Counted from the stretch's first letter, positions 42,415-52,433 are shown. The stretch is DNA of 64,000 nt from DASUGC01 sp035606665 (GCA_035606665.1 DATNEY010000027.1:248001-312000), one strand, 5' to 3'. Notes: generated by a model not told the origin, from the letters alone. Program-made: numbers and translations.

Positions 42415-44559
42415 GTGACCGCCGTCCACGTCCTCGCGTTCTATGCCCTGACCTCGGTCGCGTCCATCATCGGGTGGCCGGTGATCCGCCGTGTCTCGGG
42501 AATCGAGAGCCACGCTGCGGCGCACATGGCCGCAAAGGTCTGCGGCCTGCTCTTCCTCGCGTATCCGATCTGGCTACTCGGATCGCTCGGCCCCTTCGAC
42601 TACCAGATCGCGGCCCCGGTGCTCTTCCTCCTGGCGCTCGCGCTTGGCGGCCTCGACATCGCGCGCTGGCTCCGTGCGGTACCTGCCGAGAAGCGTCGGA
42701 AGATCGTCCGCGCGGTCGCGGCTGTCGAAGGTGTGGGCCTCCTTCTCTATCTCGCCTACCTCTTCATCCGCTCGTTCAAACCGGAGATCTTCGGGACCGA
42801 ACGGATGATGGACATGGCGCTCCTGCAGGGCGCCGGCCGGACGCACTATTTCCCGTTCGTGGATCCCTGGTACGCGGGAAAAACCGTCAACTATTACTAC
42901 TACGGCGCCTACCTCGTCAGCTTGATCGCCAACCTCTCGCGCACGCCGTACGTCATCGCCTACTCGTGCGCGCTTGGCCTCGTCTACTCCAATGCCGCGC
43001 TGCTCGCGGCGCTGGTCGTGCGCGAGTACGGCGCGCGATGGCGCTACGCGATCCTCGCCGGTTACCTCGTCACCACCGCCGGCACCAGCTTTTATGCGGG
43101 CTGCGTGATGATCGAAGGCGCCAAGACGCCGCCCCAGGTCTGCTCGTACGCTTCGTCTACCCGCCTGTTCACGCCGTCGTACATCATCAACGAGATCCCG
43201 TCGTACAGCTTCACCGTCGGCGATCTGCACGCGCACGTCCTTTCGCTGCAGATCTTCCTTCTGGCGCTCCTGCTCATCGGTTGGGTGGCAAAAGCGGATC
43301 GGCCACCTCGCCTTCTCCTTGGCACACTGGCCCTCGTCGTCGCCAGCGCCGGCCTCACCAACTCCTGGGATGCGCTTTCGCTGTCTCTGGTGATCGGGCT
43401 GCTCGTGCTGGCGCGGATCGTCCGACGCATGTACCAGACCAAGAACTATCTCGGCGCGGTGTTGGCTGAGTGGACCTGGATCACAGCCGGGGCCGCTATC
43501 GCCGCGGCCACGTTCGCGCTGATCGTTCCCTTCCTTATGAAGTTCGTCAGCCCCGTCTCCGGGATCCGTTTCGTCCCGAGCTACGTCGCGATCCATCAAC
43601 TGACGAACGTGCAGTGGCCGACGCCGCCTTCGGCGCTGCTCGGCATCTGGGGGATGTTCGCGGCCGGGATCGGCTGGGGAGCCGTCGCCGCGCGCGCGCG
43701 CCTCGCCGGACGCGAGTTGCCGATTGTCCTCGCGGTGGCGGGGGGCGTGCTCATCCTCTTCGTCGAGGTCTTCTTCGTCCCCGACATCTACAGTGTCGCC
43801 AACCCCGCCTTCTTCCGCGCCAACACCACCTTCAAGTTCGGGTACCACACGTGGTCGCTACTGTCGATCGCCTGTGTCATGCTCCTGTCGCTGACGCTGT
43901 CGGAGGGCACCCGCCGCGTCACGCGCAAGACCGCGGCGCTCCCGGCCGGACTCAGCACCAAGATCGCGAAGGTCGCGATCGCGGTCGCGGTCTTCGCGTC
44001 GCTCTTCTATCCGTACCAGGCATTGCGCCAGTTCTACGGGCTCACGTCCAGTCAACGGCTCGATCAGGGACTTGACGGCATGGCATTCATGCGTCGCGAA
44101 GGCCCCGGTGACTACGAGGCGATCGAATTCATGCGCCACGCCATCCGAGAGCGGTCGGTCGTACTTGAGGCGGCCGGCGACTCGTACCAGTACTTTGGAC
44201 GGGTGAGCGCATTTGCCGGAAGCATCGCCCCCGTCAACTGGCTGACGCACGAGTGGGGCTGGCGGCTCGACTCCGCAGCGGCCGCCAAAGCGCTTCCGAA
44301 GCAGCAGGTCGAGACGGGCTACGGCAAGATCAGCGCGATCGCCAACGACGTGCGCGAGATCTACGAGACGCACGAGGCGGAGCGTGCGCGCGTTCTTCTC
44401 GAGCGCTACGGAGTCCGGTACGTTTATCTTGGCGCGCTCGAGCGGAACACCTACAAGAATCTCAGCGACGCCAAGTTTCGTGCGCTCGGTCAGACCATCT
44501 ACGAAGCGGGCGGCGTCACGATCTTCGAAATCAGAAGCGAGGCAGCCGCCACGAAGTAG
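42415..44559 (+). CDS. DUF2298 polytopic membrane protein
   Basis: A 714-residue protein with roughly 14-16 hydrophobic segments. Two signatures match the DUF2298 (YYY) family: YFPFVDPWYAGKTVNYYYYG (about residues 147-166) and YIINEIPSYSFTVGDLHAHV with HVLSLQ. The C-terminal 180 residues are soluble, ending YGVRYVYLGALERNTYKNL. Such proteins resemble glycosyltransferase-type membrane proteins but their reaction is unknown. I use GTG 42415; the frame also opens at GTG 42322, directly after the DUF2779 stop, which would add 31 poorly conserved residues. The 3' end overlaps the convergent radical SAM gene by 29 bases. Confidence 0.85.
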   Translation: MTAVHVLAFYALTSVASIIGWPVIRRVSGIESHAAAHMAAKVCGLLFLAYPIWLLGSLGPFDYQIAAPVLFLLALALGGLDIARWLRAVPAEKRRKIVRAVAAVEGVGLLLYLAYLFIRSFKPEIFGTERMMDMALLQGAGRTHYFPFVDPWYAGKTVNYYYYGAYLVSLIANLSRTPYVIAYSCALGLVYSNAALLAALVVREYGARWRYAILAGYLVTTAGTSFYAGCVMIEGAKTPPQVCSYASSTRLFTPSYIINEIPSYSFTVGDLHAHVLSLQIFLLALLLIGWVAKADRPPRLLLGTLALVVASAGLTNSWDALSLSLVIGLLVLARIVRRMYQTKNYLGAVLAEWTWITAGAAIAAATFALIVPFLMKFVSPVSGIRFVPSYVAIHQLTNVQWPTPPSALLGIWGMFAAGIGWGAVAARARLAGRELPIVLAVAGGVLILFVEVFFVPDIYSVANPAFFRANTTFKFGYHTWSLLSIACVMLLSLTLSEGTRRVTRKTAALPAGLSTKIAKVAIAVAVFASLFYPYQALRQFYGLTSSQRLDQGLDGMAFMRREGPGDYEAIEFMRHAIRERSVVLEAAGDSYQYFGRVSAFAGSIAPVNWLTHEWGWRLDSAAAAKALPKQQVETGYGKISAIANDVREIYETHEAERARVLLERYGVRYVYLGALERNTYKNLSDAKFRALGQTIYEAGGVTIFEIRSEAAATK

Positions 44560-45640
44560 CGGGCTGCGCAGCCACGCGACTGGCTTTGGACTCGTCGGCG
44601 TGCCAGTCGAGCGTCCCGCGGTAGCGCTTCCACAGGAACGAGATCTGCCGGTCGACGCGCTTGAAGCCCTCGAGCCTGAAGCGTTGCTTGCCACAGCCGA
44701 GGCATGCCTGGTTCGGAAACTCCGTGAGTTCGCCCTTCCAGACATCACGAATCCGATGCGTCACCAGCGATCCGACCGTCCCCGAGAAGTTCTCGCAGGG
44801 CGCGAGCAGCTCGCCATCGGCCATCACCTTGATCTTGAGCTTTGGGTTGCAGTGCTTCTTGTACCACTCGACGTTTTCGACCGGTGGATACTCAGGGCCG
44901 GAGTAGTACCCGAGCGAGAACTTCTTCATGAGCTGCTGCGAGTTCTTCAGCAGGTGCAACGGCGTCTTGCCGACCTTTCGGACCGGCATGATGTAGAAGT
45001 ACGGAATCCACTGCTTGTACTGGGCGACGGTGCGCTCGATCGATTCCGGATTCGCGAGCTCGTCCCAATCCGCGGTGAAGTTGCTCGTGAGGCCGACCTT
45101 GTGCGCATCGCACATCGACTTCAGCGTGGGAAGGAATCCGATCAGCGACGCCATTTCTTCCGGATACTCACGCAGCCGCGTGCCGTCGATACTGAGCGTC
45201 ACGATGTCCAGATAGTCGAGCAGCTCCGCGCACCGCTCCGGCCGCTTCACGAAATCGAGGCCGTTGGTGATGATGCTGATGTTCCGGAACTTCAACCGCT
45301 CCTTCGCATAACGGGCAAGCTCGAGGATGTGGGGATAGAGCGTCGGTTCCCCGCCCTGCAGGCGGAGAATGAACGCCTCCTCGCGCAAATGTTCGAGCAC
45401 CCGCATCGCCTTGTCCAGCGGAAGGCCAGCCTCGCTGAAGCCTTTGGGATAGGTCTGAGGCTCGCTCACGTAGCAGTAGGAGCAGCGCAAGTTGCACGCG
45501 CTGTTCACGCCGTAGTGGCCGAACAGCGACGGACAGTACAGACCCTTGATACGCGTGGCCAGCTGGGCCTGCACGTAGTTCTTCGCATCATGCGCTGCCA
45601 GCTTCCACGCGGGTGCGTCGACGAGATAGTGAGCGGACAT
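44531..45640 (-). CDS. Radical SAM protein with SPASM-like C terminus
   Basis: A 369-residue radical SAM enzyme. The [4Fe-4S]-SAM motif is CNLRCSYC (Cys49, Cys53, Cys56), followed by LRLQGGEPTLYPHI, the GGEP SAM-binding loop, and IITNGLDF. The C-terminal half has extra cysteines (KKHCNPK, LAPCEN, CLGCGKQRF) that suggest a SPASM/twitch auxiliary cluster. The substrate cannot be named. Its start overlaps the LAB_N gene by 53 bases and its 3' end overlaps the convergent DUF2298 gene by 29. Peptide or lipid modification is possible. Confidence 0.86.
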   Translation of the reverse strand: MSAHYLVDAPAWKLAAHDAKNYVQAQLATRIKGLYCPSLFGHYGVNSACNLRCSYCYVSEPQTYPKGFSEAGLPLDKAMRVLEHLREEAFILRLQGGEPTLYPHILELARYAKERLKFRNISIITNGLDFVKRPERCAELLDYLDIVTLSIDGTRLREYPEEMASLIGFLPTLKSMCDAHKVGLTSNFTADWDELANPESIERTVAQYKQWIPYFYIMPVRKVGKTPLHLLKNSQQLMKKFSLGYYSGPEYPPVENVEWYKKHCNPKLKIKVMADGELLAPCENFSGTVGSLVTHRIRDVWKGELTEFPNQACLGCGKQRFRLEGFKRVDRQISFLWKRYRGTLDWHADESKASRVAAQPATSWRLPRF

Positions 45641-45905
45641 GCAGTCTCCTTTGCCTGACGAGGGTCAGCCACAGATTGCGCGAATACACGCAGAGTCCGG
45701 CAACCTGGCCGGTCACGAAAACCAGATCGCCCCGATGAATGGCGTACGCGAGAATCGCGATCCCGCCCGCCATCGAGAGGTGCCAGAACGCCGGCGGCAC
45801 GATGCTGCGACGTCGCCGTTCGGACGCGATCCACTGGACGAGGAACCGCGAAGCGAAGCACGCCTGACCACCGAGCCCCAAGACGAGCCAGAACCGGTCA
45901 GACAT
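45588..45905 (-). CDS. LAB_N (LpxB N-terminal-like) small membrane protein
   Basis: A 105-residue membrane protein of the LAB_N family, named after the N-terminal domain of some lipid A disaccharide synthases but found alone here. It has MSDRFWLVLGLGGQACFASR, RFLVQWIASERRRRSIVP, FWHLSMAGGIAILAYAIH and GLCVYSRNLWL, giving three helices with a basic loop. I chose ATG 45903-45905; ATG 45920 is also possible. The radical SAM gene overlaps its end by 53 bases. A role in lipid or glycan modification is only a guess. Confidence 0.83.
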   Translation of the reverse strand: MSDRFWLVLGLGGQACFASRFLVQWIASERRRRSIVPPAFWHLSMAGGIAILAYAIHRGDLVFVTGQVAGLCVYSRNLWLTLVRQRRLHVRSLSRRRTRVEAGSA

Positions 45906-45996
45906 GTTGGTCTCCAACACTCAATGCGTAATCCGTCCGGATTTGGCTCATCCCCTCGGAGTTCCGGCTACACTGTCGCGCGGAGGGTTTAGAGCA

Positions 45997-48900
45997 ATGT
46001 CGCCTCGCGTCAGCCGGCTCCTTATCTCGACTTTCGGAATGGCAACGATCACGGCCGCGGTCCTTGCCTTCCCTGCAGCGCCCTTGCCGGGGTCGCGGCC
46101 TGCCGTTGCGCCAACCGCGCAGGAAGCCGATGCCTTTCAAGGCCGGGGACGTGGAGGCGGCGGTGGCGCGCAGGTGCAGCCCGTCGATCCGCTGAAGTTC
46201 CGGTACATGGGACCCGCGCCGGCGGGGCGCATCGCCTCCGTCGTCGGCGTGCCGGGCGACCCCACGACGTACTACCTGGGTAACGCGTCTGGCGGCGTGT
46301 GGAAATCCACCGACAGCGGAGCCACGTTCGTCCCGGTGTTCGACGACATGCCGGTGCAGGCGATCGGCGCGCTCGCACTCTCTGCCTCCGATCCCAATCA
46401 GGTCTGGGCCGGTACGGGTGAGGGCTGGGTCATCCGTCCGAGCGACGTGATGGGAGACGGCATCTACAAGTCGATCGACGCCGGCAAGACATGGGCCCAC
46501 ATGGGTCTTCGCGAGACCGGCCGCATCGGCCGGGTCATCGTCCACCCCACCGATCCGAACATCGTCTATGTCTGCGCGGTTGGCCGCGCGAACGGACCGC
46601 AGCAGGAGCGCGGCGTCTTCAAGACGGCCGACGGCGGAAAGACGTGGACGCATTCCCTGTTCGTGAATCAGGACACGGGATGCTCCGGCCTTTCGATGGA
46701 CGCAAAGAACCCCAACATCCTGATTGCGGGCGCGTGGCAGCTGGTGCAGCGCACATGGCAGCAGTACAGCGGCGGCCCCGGCAGCGCCGTCTATATGACG
46801 AAGGACGCCGGCGCCACGTGGAAGAAAGTCGAGAGCGGAATGCCGCGCTCACCCGTGGGCAAGATCGACGTCGCCATCGCACCGTCCGACTCCACTCGTA
46901 TCTACGCGTTGATTCAGACGGCCGACCAGGGCTCACTCTGGCGGTCCGATAACGGTGGCGATTCGTTCAATGTCGTGAGCTGGGATCGCTCGCTCATCGG
47001 CCGCGCGGGCTACTACATCCGGCTCGGCGTCAATCCGCAGGACAAAGACGATGTCATCGTGATGAACAGCGGGTTCCATCGATCGAAGGATGGCGGCAAG
47101 TTGTTTCCCGGCGGCGGCGGTTGCGGCGACTGCCATGACGTCTGGTTCGATCCGAAAGACGGCTCACGCTACGTGCTCACGGACGATGGCGGCGCGAGCA
47201 TCGTGACGAAGGAAGGCGCGCGCGGCGTGCGTCTTCCGAACGGCCAGATGTACCACGTGGCTGTCGACAACCGCGTGCCGTATTGGATCTCCAGCAACCG
47301 CCAGGACGACGGCACCATGCGGGGGCGGAGTGACACGCCGGAGCAGACGGGAAATGGACGGCTCGGCGGTCCGGAAGCCGCACCTGCGGCCGCGGCGCCT
47401 GGTCGCGGCGGCGGTGGCGGAGCCGGTGGTGGCGGCGGACGCGGTGGCCGTGCCGGCGGCCCCGCGTGGGAGACCTTCCTCGGCGGCTGCGAATCTGGTT
47501 TCACCGTTCCGCAGCCCGATAACGCCGACATCGTGTGGGGCTCGTGCTACGGCAACAAGCTGACGCGATTCGACGCGCGCCAGGGCACCGCGCGTTCGGT
47601 GTCGCCTGACATGATTACGTTCGACTCGGCATCCGATCTCGCCAAGCATCGGTGTCACTGGACGGCGCCGGTGGCATTCGACGCGTTCGAGCCCACCACC
47701 GTGTACTACGCCTGCGAGGTGATCTGGAAGACGTCGAACGAAGGACAGAGCTGGGTGCAGATCAGTCCGGACCTCTCCACGAAGGATCCGCGCCTGATCG
47801 TCGCGTCCGGCGGGGTCGTGCAGGACAACCTCGGACAGTTCGCCGGCGCCACGGTCTACGCGATCGCGTCATCGCCGAAAGAACGCGGTCTGCTGTGGGC
47901 GGGCACGAACGACGGGAAGGTCTGGTACACGCGGAACGGCGGCGGCAACTGGGTGGACGTCACCGCGAACATCAAGGGCACGCCCGAACTGGGCACGATC
48001 ACGCAGATCTGGCCATCGACGTTCGATGCGGGCACGGCGTACGTGACTATTGACGGCCACATCAACGACAACCGCCGGCCATTCATCTTCAAGACGACCG
48101 ACTACGGGAAGACGTGGACCTCGGCGATTGGCAACCTCCCGACTGGTCATCCGCTGGACTACGTGCTGTCGACGATCGAGAACTCGAATCGCAAGGGCAT
48201 GCTCTTCGCCGGCACGGGCCGCGCGTTCTACTACTCGATGGACGACGGCAAGAGCTGGACGCGATTCAAGGAAGGACTGCCGGCCGCGCCGGTGACGTGG
48301 GTCGTGTACGAACCGCGCTACCACGACGTCGTGCTGTCGACCTATGGGCGTGGCCTCTTCATCCTGCCTGACATCACCGTTCTGGAGCAGACCGGCCAGG
48401 CAACAGCGCCGGCGACGGGCACAAAGCTGTTCACTCCGCGCAACGGATTCCGTTCACCGCGCAACGGCTCGGCGGACTTCGTCTTCTCCGCGGCAACCGT
48501 GCCGAAGGAGCCTGTGAAGATGGAAATCCTCAACAGCGTCGGCGACGTAATCCGAACGCAGAGCTTTACCGGCAGCCGGGCCGGACTGAACAAGCTGACG
48601 TGGAACCTGCAGTACGAACCGGCCAGGATGGTCGAGATTCGCACCACCCCGAAGGAGAACCAGTACATCTGGCAGGAGCCGGACTTCTCGGGCAGCGAAG
48701 TCCGCATGGTGACGCACTGGGGAATCAGCCCGACGACCGCCACACCGATCGGCGCGCCGGGCATGTACTCAGTCCGGCTCACGATCGACGGCCAGACGTA
48801 CACGGAGCCCTTCGAAGTCGTGAAGGACCCGGCCATCAAGGCGTCAGTGGCCGATCTCGTTGAGTCCACGAAGATGCAGATTCGCATCCGCGACGCCATC

Positions 48901-49326
48901 ACCGAAACGTCAGCGGTCGTGAACCAGCTCGAGATCACGCGGAAACAGATCGAGGACCTGCTCAAACAGAACAAGGGCAAGGACGAGATCGAGAAGCCGC
49001 TGATGGATCTGGACGTGATGCTCTTCGGTACCGAGCTGAAGCTCGTCACGCGGCAGGATCTGCGAAGCGACGACAAATACTTCGCGGACTCCTACAAGGT
49101 CTACATGAACCTGCTCTGGCTTGGAGGCGCCGTCGGACTGGGGGCCGGGGACGAAGCCGGCGGCGCGGACTACCGGCCTCGTGATGTCGCTTACGACATT
49201 CTGGCCGATCAACTCCAGCAACTGGCGGCAGCGCAACGCGACTTCGACCGGCACATCGCCACCGATGTCCCGGCCTTCAACAAGACGATGAACGGGAAGA
49301 TTCCCGCGATCAGGATCAAGAGGTAA
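45997..49326 (+). CDS. Secreted VPS10/sortilin-type beta-propeller protein
   Basis: A 1109-residue exported protein with a signal peptide (MSPRVSRLLISTFGMATITA). The body has many sortilin/BNR-type blades: NASGGVWKSTDSGATFVPVF, GDGIYKSIDAGKTWAHMGLR, RGVFKTADGGKTWTHSLF and DYGKTWTSAIGNLPTGHPLD, each with the Ser/Thr-x-Asp-x-Gly-x-Thr-Trp box. A Gly-rich stretch (about residues 480-500) interrupts the propeller. The C-terminal 250 residues are a beta/helix domain ending in a helical coiled part. ATG 45997 has GGAGG 14 bases upstream. Such proteins are very common in acidobacteria; the ligand is unknown. It is followed 8 bases later by a VWFA gene. Confidence 0.9.
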   Translation: MSPRVSRLLISTFGMATITAAVLAFPAAPLPGSRPAVAPTAQEADAFQGRGRGGGGGAQVQPVDPLKFRYMGPAPAGRIASVVGVPGDPTTYYLGNASGGVWKSTDSGATFVPVFDDMPVQAIGALALSASDPNQVWAGTGEGWVIRPSDVMGDGIYKSIDAGKTWAHMGLRETGRIGRVIVHPTDPNIVYVCAVGRANGPQQERGVFKTADGGKTWTHSLFVNQDTGCSGLSMDAKNPNILIAGAWQLVQRTWQQYSGGPGSAVYMTKDAGATWKKVESGMPRSPVGKIDVAIAPSDSTRIYALIQTADQGSLWRSDNGGDSFNVVSWDRSLIGRAGYYIRLGVNPQDKDDVIVMNSGFHRSKDGGKLFPGGGGCGDCHDVWFDPKDGSRYVLTDDGGASIVTKEGARGVRLPNGQMYHVAVDNRVPYWISSNRQDDGTMRGRSDTPEQTGNGRLGGPEAAPAAAAPGRGGGGGAGGGGGRGGRAGGPAWETFLGGCESGFTVPQPDNADIVWGSCYGNKLTRFDARQGTARSVSPDMITFDSASDLAKHRCHWTAPVAFDAFEPTTVYYACEVIWKTSNEGQSWVQISPDLSTKDPRLIVASGGVVQDNLGQFAGATVYAIASSPKERGLLWAGTNDGKVWYTRNGGGNWVDVTANIKGTPELGTITQIWPSTFDAGTAYVTIDGHINDNRRPFIFKTTDYGKTWTSAIGNLPTGHPLDYVLSTIENSNRKGMLFAGTGRAFYYSMDDGKSWTRFKEGLPAAPVTWVVYEPRYHDVVLSTYGRGLFILPDITVLEQTGQATAPATGTKLFTPRNGFRSPRNGSADFVFSAATVPKEPVKMEILNSVGDVIRTQSFTGSRAGLNKLTWNLQYEPARMVEIRTTPKENQYIWQEPDFSGSEVRMVTHWGISPTTATPIGAPGMYSVRLTIDGQTYTEPFEVVKDPAIKASVADLVESTKMQIRIRDAITETSAVVNQLEITRKQIEDLLKQNKGKDEIEKPLMDLDVMLFGTELKLVTRQDLRSDDKYFADSYKVYMNLLWLGGAVGLGAGDEAGGADYRPRDVAYDILADQLQQLAAAQRDFDRHIATDVPAFNKTMNGKIPAIRIKR

Positions 49327-49334
49327 CGGCAGCG

Positions 49335-51299
49335 ATGATTCGAGTCAGGCGACAGGACGTGGCCACAACGGTGGCCGTCCTTGTCGCGGCCGCAGAACTC
49401 ATGGCGCAACAGGCCGGAGCGCCGTCGCAGGTGCGCACGTTCCGGAGCAGCGTCGATGTGGTCGCGGTGGACTTTCTCGCGGTGGACAGCCAAGGGCGGC
49501 CGCTCGCTGATCTGAAGCCCAGCGACCTGACGCTGAAGGTCGACGGCAAGCTACGCGAAGTTCGATCGCTCCAATTCGTCCGCGTTGGAAGCGCCGAAAC
49601 GCCCGGCCCGGCCAAGCCGCCGGTCACTGCCCTGCCGCGGCCGTTCGCGGACAATCAGGAGAACGTGCCCGTTGAGCCCTCGGCGAATGCGCCGCGCGCG
49701 GTGCTGTTCGTGATCGACCATGAGCACATCCGCCCCGGCGGTTCGCGCGTCGTGCCGGAGATCGTGAACGGGTTTCTCGACATGATGGCCGACGGTGATC
49801 GCGCAGGGCTGGTCACGATGCCCAACGGCCGCCTCGAGGTGGATCTCACGCCGGACCTTGCACTCGTTCGCCGGACGGTTGCGAACGTGTCAGGACGCAC
49901 GCCGGCGCCAGCCGCAGGTGAAGATTTCAGCATCGGGCTCACTGAGGCGATTGCTGTAAGCCAGGCCATCGACAAGCCCAACCACCCAGTCGTGCAGGAG
50001 ATCGCAGACTTCGTCTGCCGCTTCAACCGAGGTACGGAGTACGCCTCCTGCATGGCCCGCACGACCGCCTCGGTAGCCGCACAAGCCGTGCAGGTGGCGC
50101 GGACTTCCGAGGCATCGACGCACGCGTTGATGATGTCGCTCCTTGACTTTCTCGGCGGGCTTGCCTCTGTGGACGGTCCGAAGACGCTCGTGTTCGTGTC
50201 GGAGGGCTTTGCACCGTACTTGGACACCATTCAGGACCTGGCCAAGGTAACGACCGCCGCCGGACGCTCCCGCGTCCAGTTGTACGCAATCCAGCCGCAC
50301 GTGACCGCGATCCAGGATGCCTCGCGCCAGCGCATGCCGAAGAGCTTTGCTGAGGACCTGCAACTGCAGTACTCCGGGCTGAAGGACCTGTCGGTCGCGA
50401 CGGGTGGCAATCTGATGCGGTTGTCGGGCACGCCGGAGAGCGCGGTCGCGCGAATCGGGCGCGAGACGTCCGCCTACTACCTGCTCGGCTTCGAACCGGC
50501 GCCAGGCGAGCGCGACGGCAAGAGCCACAAGATTGAAGTTGGCGTCCAGCGGCGTGACGTGGCAGTCCGCGCGCGGCCCGAGTTCACGATCCCAACGGCG
50601 GAGAAGCCTTCGGCGTTGGTCAGCGCCAGGCCTGCGGATCGCGATTTGCCGCTACGCGCGCTCGCGTACCCTTTCAGAGGCGCCGATACGACATCCGTCA
50701 AAGTCGTCGTCGTCGTCGAGCCTCCGGAGTCCACAACGCGGTTCTCGGCTCTGAACTTTTCACTGACCGATCCGTCTGGCAAGACGATTGCTGCGTGGAC
50801 GGCGGACGCCGCTCAACTGTCGGCACGGCCGCTCGTGTCGGCGACAACGGTCCCTCCCGGCAACTATCGCGTCGGCGTTACAGCAACCGACTCCGACGGT
50901 CGCATCGGCGTTGTCAACTACGACTTGTCCGCCGGTCTTGTCCCGGTCGGATCCCAACGCGCAGGGGCGTTGATGCTCGGCGTGACGAGCCCGGCCGGCG
51001 CCTTCGCACCGAAGCTCCTGTTCGGCCAGGGGGATGAAGACGTGACGGGGTACTTTGAGCTGTATGGCCCGCTGTCAAACGAGCTCACCATTGCCTGGGA
51101 GCTTCTGGCGTCGCCCGACGGTCCGGCACTCGCAAACGGTCCGTTCACGGTCTCCGGCACGGCGGACGCGGATCGGTTCGTCGCGAGCGGAGAACTACCG
51201 CTCCTGTCCGTCGCGCCGGGAGACTACATCGTCCGCGCTACTGTCAGCGTCAACGGCGCTGTCGTCGGCCGGCTGAGTCGCGCGCTGCGAAAGAAGTAA
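49335..51299 (+). CDS. VWFA-related exported protein
   Basis: A 654-residue protein with a signal peptide, then a domain typical of the acidobacterial VWFA-related family: VDVVAVDFLAVDSQGRPLAD and LKPSDLTLKVDGKLREVRSL. The A-like core begins RAVLFVIDHEHIRPGGSRVV, so the MIDAS DxSxS is replaced and metal binding is doubtful. The segment SAYYLLGFEPAPGERDGKSH matches the conserved end of this family. The C-terminal part is beta-rich. It follows the VPS10 gene by 8 bases. Confidence 0.85.
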   Translation: MIRVRRQDVATTVAVLVAAAELMAQQAGAPSQVRTFRSSVDVVAVDFLAVDSQGRPLADLKPSDLTLKVDGKLREVRSLQFVRVGSAETPGPAKPPVTALPRPFADNQENVPVEPSANAPRAVLFVIDHEHIRPGGSRVVPEIVNGFLDMMADGDRAGLVTMPNGRLEVDLTPDLALVRRTVANVSGRTPAPAAGEDFSIGLTEAIAVSQAIDKPNHPVVQEIADFVCRFNRGTEYASCMARTTASVAAQAVQVARTSEASTHALMMSLLDFLGGLASVDGPKTLVFVSEGFAPYLDTIQDLAKVTTAAGRSRVQLYAIQPHVTAIQDASRQRMPKSFAEDLQLQYSGLKDLSVATGGNLMRLSGTPESAVARIGRETSAYYLLGFEPAPGERDGKSHKIEVGVQRRDVAVRARPEFTIPTAEKPSALVSARPADRDLPLRALAYPFRGADTTSVKVVVVVEPPESTTRFSALNFSLTDPSGKTIAAWTADAAQLSARPLVSATTVPPGNYRVGVTATDSDGRIGVVNYDLSAGLVPVGSQRAGALMLGVTSPAGAFAPKLLFGQGDEDVTGYFELYGPLSNELTIAWELLASPDGPALANGPFTVSGTADADRFVASGELPLLSVAPGDYIVRATVSVNGAVVGRLSRALRKK

Positions 51300-51302
51300 T
51301 TC

Positions 51303-52433
51303 CTATTTTCCAGCCAACAGCTTCCGCACCTGGGCGACGGTGTTGTTGATCCCGATCTCCGCCAGGTCCTTGCCGATCGCTTTCGTCGCAGGATGTGGAT
51401 TGCCGCTGAGTCCGTTGTTGGCGCGCGGGCTGCCATCTGGGTTCGTGCCGCGGCCGCCGCCTCCTCCGCCCCCGCCACCTGCACGTCCGCCACCGCCTCC
51501 GGCGGCGCCACCACCTGCACCGGCCGCAGCACCGCCGCCGCCGGCGGCACCGCCCGCCCCTGCGGCTGCCCCGCCGCCACCCGCCGTCGCACCGCCTCCT
51601 CCGCCGCCGGCTCGCGCGGCGCGCGCGTCTCGGTTGTCTTTCCAGGCCTTCAGGTCGGCTTCAAGCGACGCGCCTTCGAATCGTGTGCCGTCGAACGGGA
51701 CTGTCTTGTAGTTGGGACGGATGAATGCGTACTGGGTCGGCTCCCAGTACATCATCTCGGCCGTCTCCATCATGCCGCCGTGACCGGCGATCGGAAGCTT
51801 GTGCTCGTACATGTACATGTCGATGTCGTCGTGCGTCTTCTGGTAGAAATCGCCGACGTAGTGCACGCGGATGCCTTTCGCCGCGAACTTCGTCGACATT
51901 TCCTCGGACACCTGCCGCATCTCGTTCTGGCCGCCACCGTGATCGCCCATGAGGAAGATGTCCTTGAAGCCGATGTACATCAGGCTCTCGACCGCGCCCT
52001 GAATGATTCCTTTGAAGGTAGCCGAGTCCACCTGGATGGCGCCGGGATTCGGCGCCGTCGGGCCGTCGGCTTCAGCAAAGGCCTTCCAGGAATTCGCGTT
52101 GAAGCCACCAGTGGCCGCCACGGCGAACGGGATCGTCGGCGCGACGATGGTCTTGCCGAGTCTGCGCGCGGCTTCCACGGCCCGATGCGTAGCCAGGACG
52201 TTGTGCACGCCGATCGTGGCGTGGGGCCCGCGGATTTCGGTGCCGCCGGTAACCACGAACGCCGACGTCCAGCCGTTCTTGACCTTGTCTGCGAGCTCCG
52301 TCTGCGTGAGGAGATCGAGTTCGACGACCTTGTCCACGTTCATGCCGGCCACGCCCTGGCCGGGCGAGATTTGCGCGTACGCGACAGGAACCAGAACGGC
52401 AGCGAACAGGCACAGGATCGGCAGCTTCCTCAT
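51303..52433 (-). CDS. Exported creatininase-family protein with Gly/Ala-rich insert
   Basis: A 376-residue protein with a signal peptide (MRKLPILCLFAAVLVPVAYA) and a creatininase-like domain (about residues 35-265). It has VVTGGTEIRGPHATIGVHN where active members have a Glu-x-His-Gly, DIFLMGDHGGGQNEM, and GHGGMMETAEMMYWEP. The Arg at the usual His ligand position suggests altered metal binding or loss of activity. Residues 274-330 are a long run of Gly, Ala and a few Arg, and a short helical tail (KAIGKDLAEIGINNTVAQVR) follows. The DNA of the insert is very GC-rich. It is convergent with the VWFA gene, 3 bases apart. Confidence 0.8.
   Translation of the reverse strand: MRKLPILCLFAAVLVPVAYAQISPGQGVAGMNVDKVVELDLLTQTELADKVKNGWTSAFVVTGGTEIRGPHATIGVHNVLATHRAVEAARRLGKTIVAPTIPFAVAATGGFNANSWKAFAEADGPTAPNPGAIQVDSATFKGIIQGAVESLMYIGFKDIFLMGDHGGGQNEMRQVSEEMSTKFAAKGIRVHYVGDFYQKTHDDIDMYMYEHKLPIAGHGGMMETAEMMYWEPTQYAFIRPNYKTVPFDGTRFEGASLEADLKAWKDNRDARAARAGGGGGGATAGGGGAAAGAGGAAGGGGAAAGAGGGAAGGGGGRAGGGGGGGGGRGTNPDGSPRANNGLSGNPHPATKAIGKDLAEIGINNTVAQVRKLLAGK

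Noticed and set aside
42574..43848. A 424-residue reverse frame across the DUF2298 gene
   Set aside because: Highly charged, repetitive shadow of a membrane protein gene; no motif or start signal.
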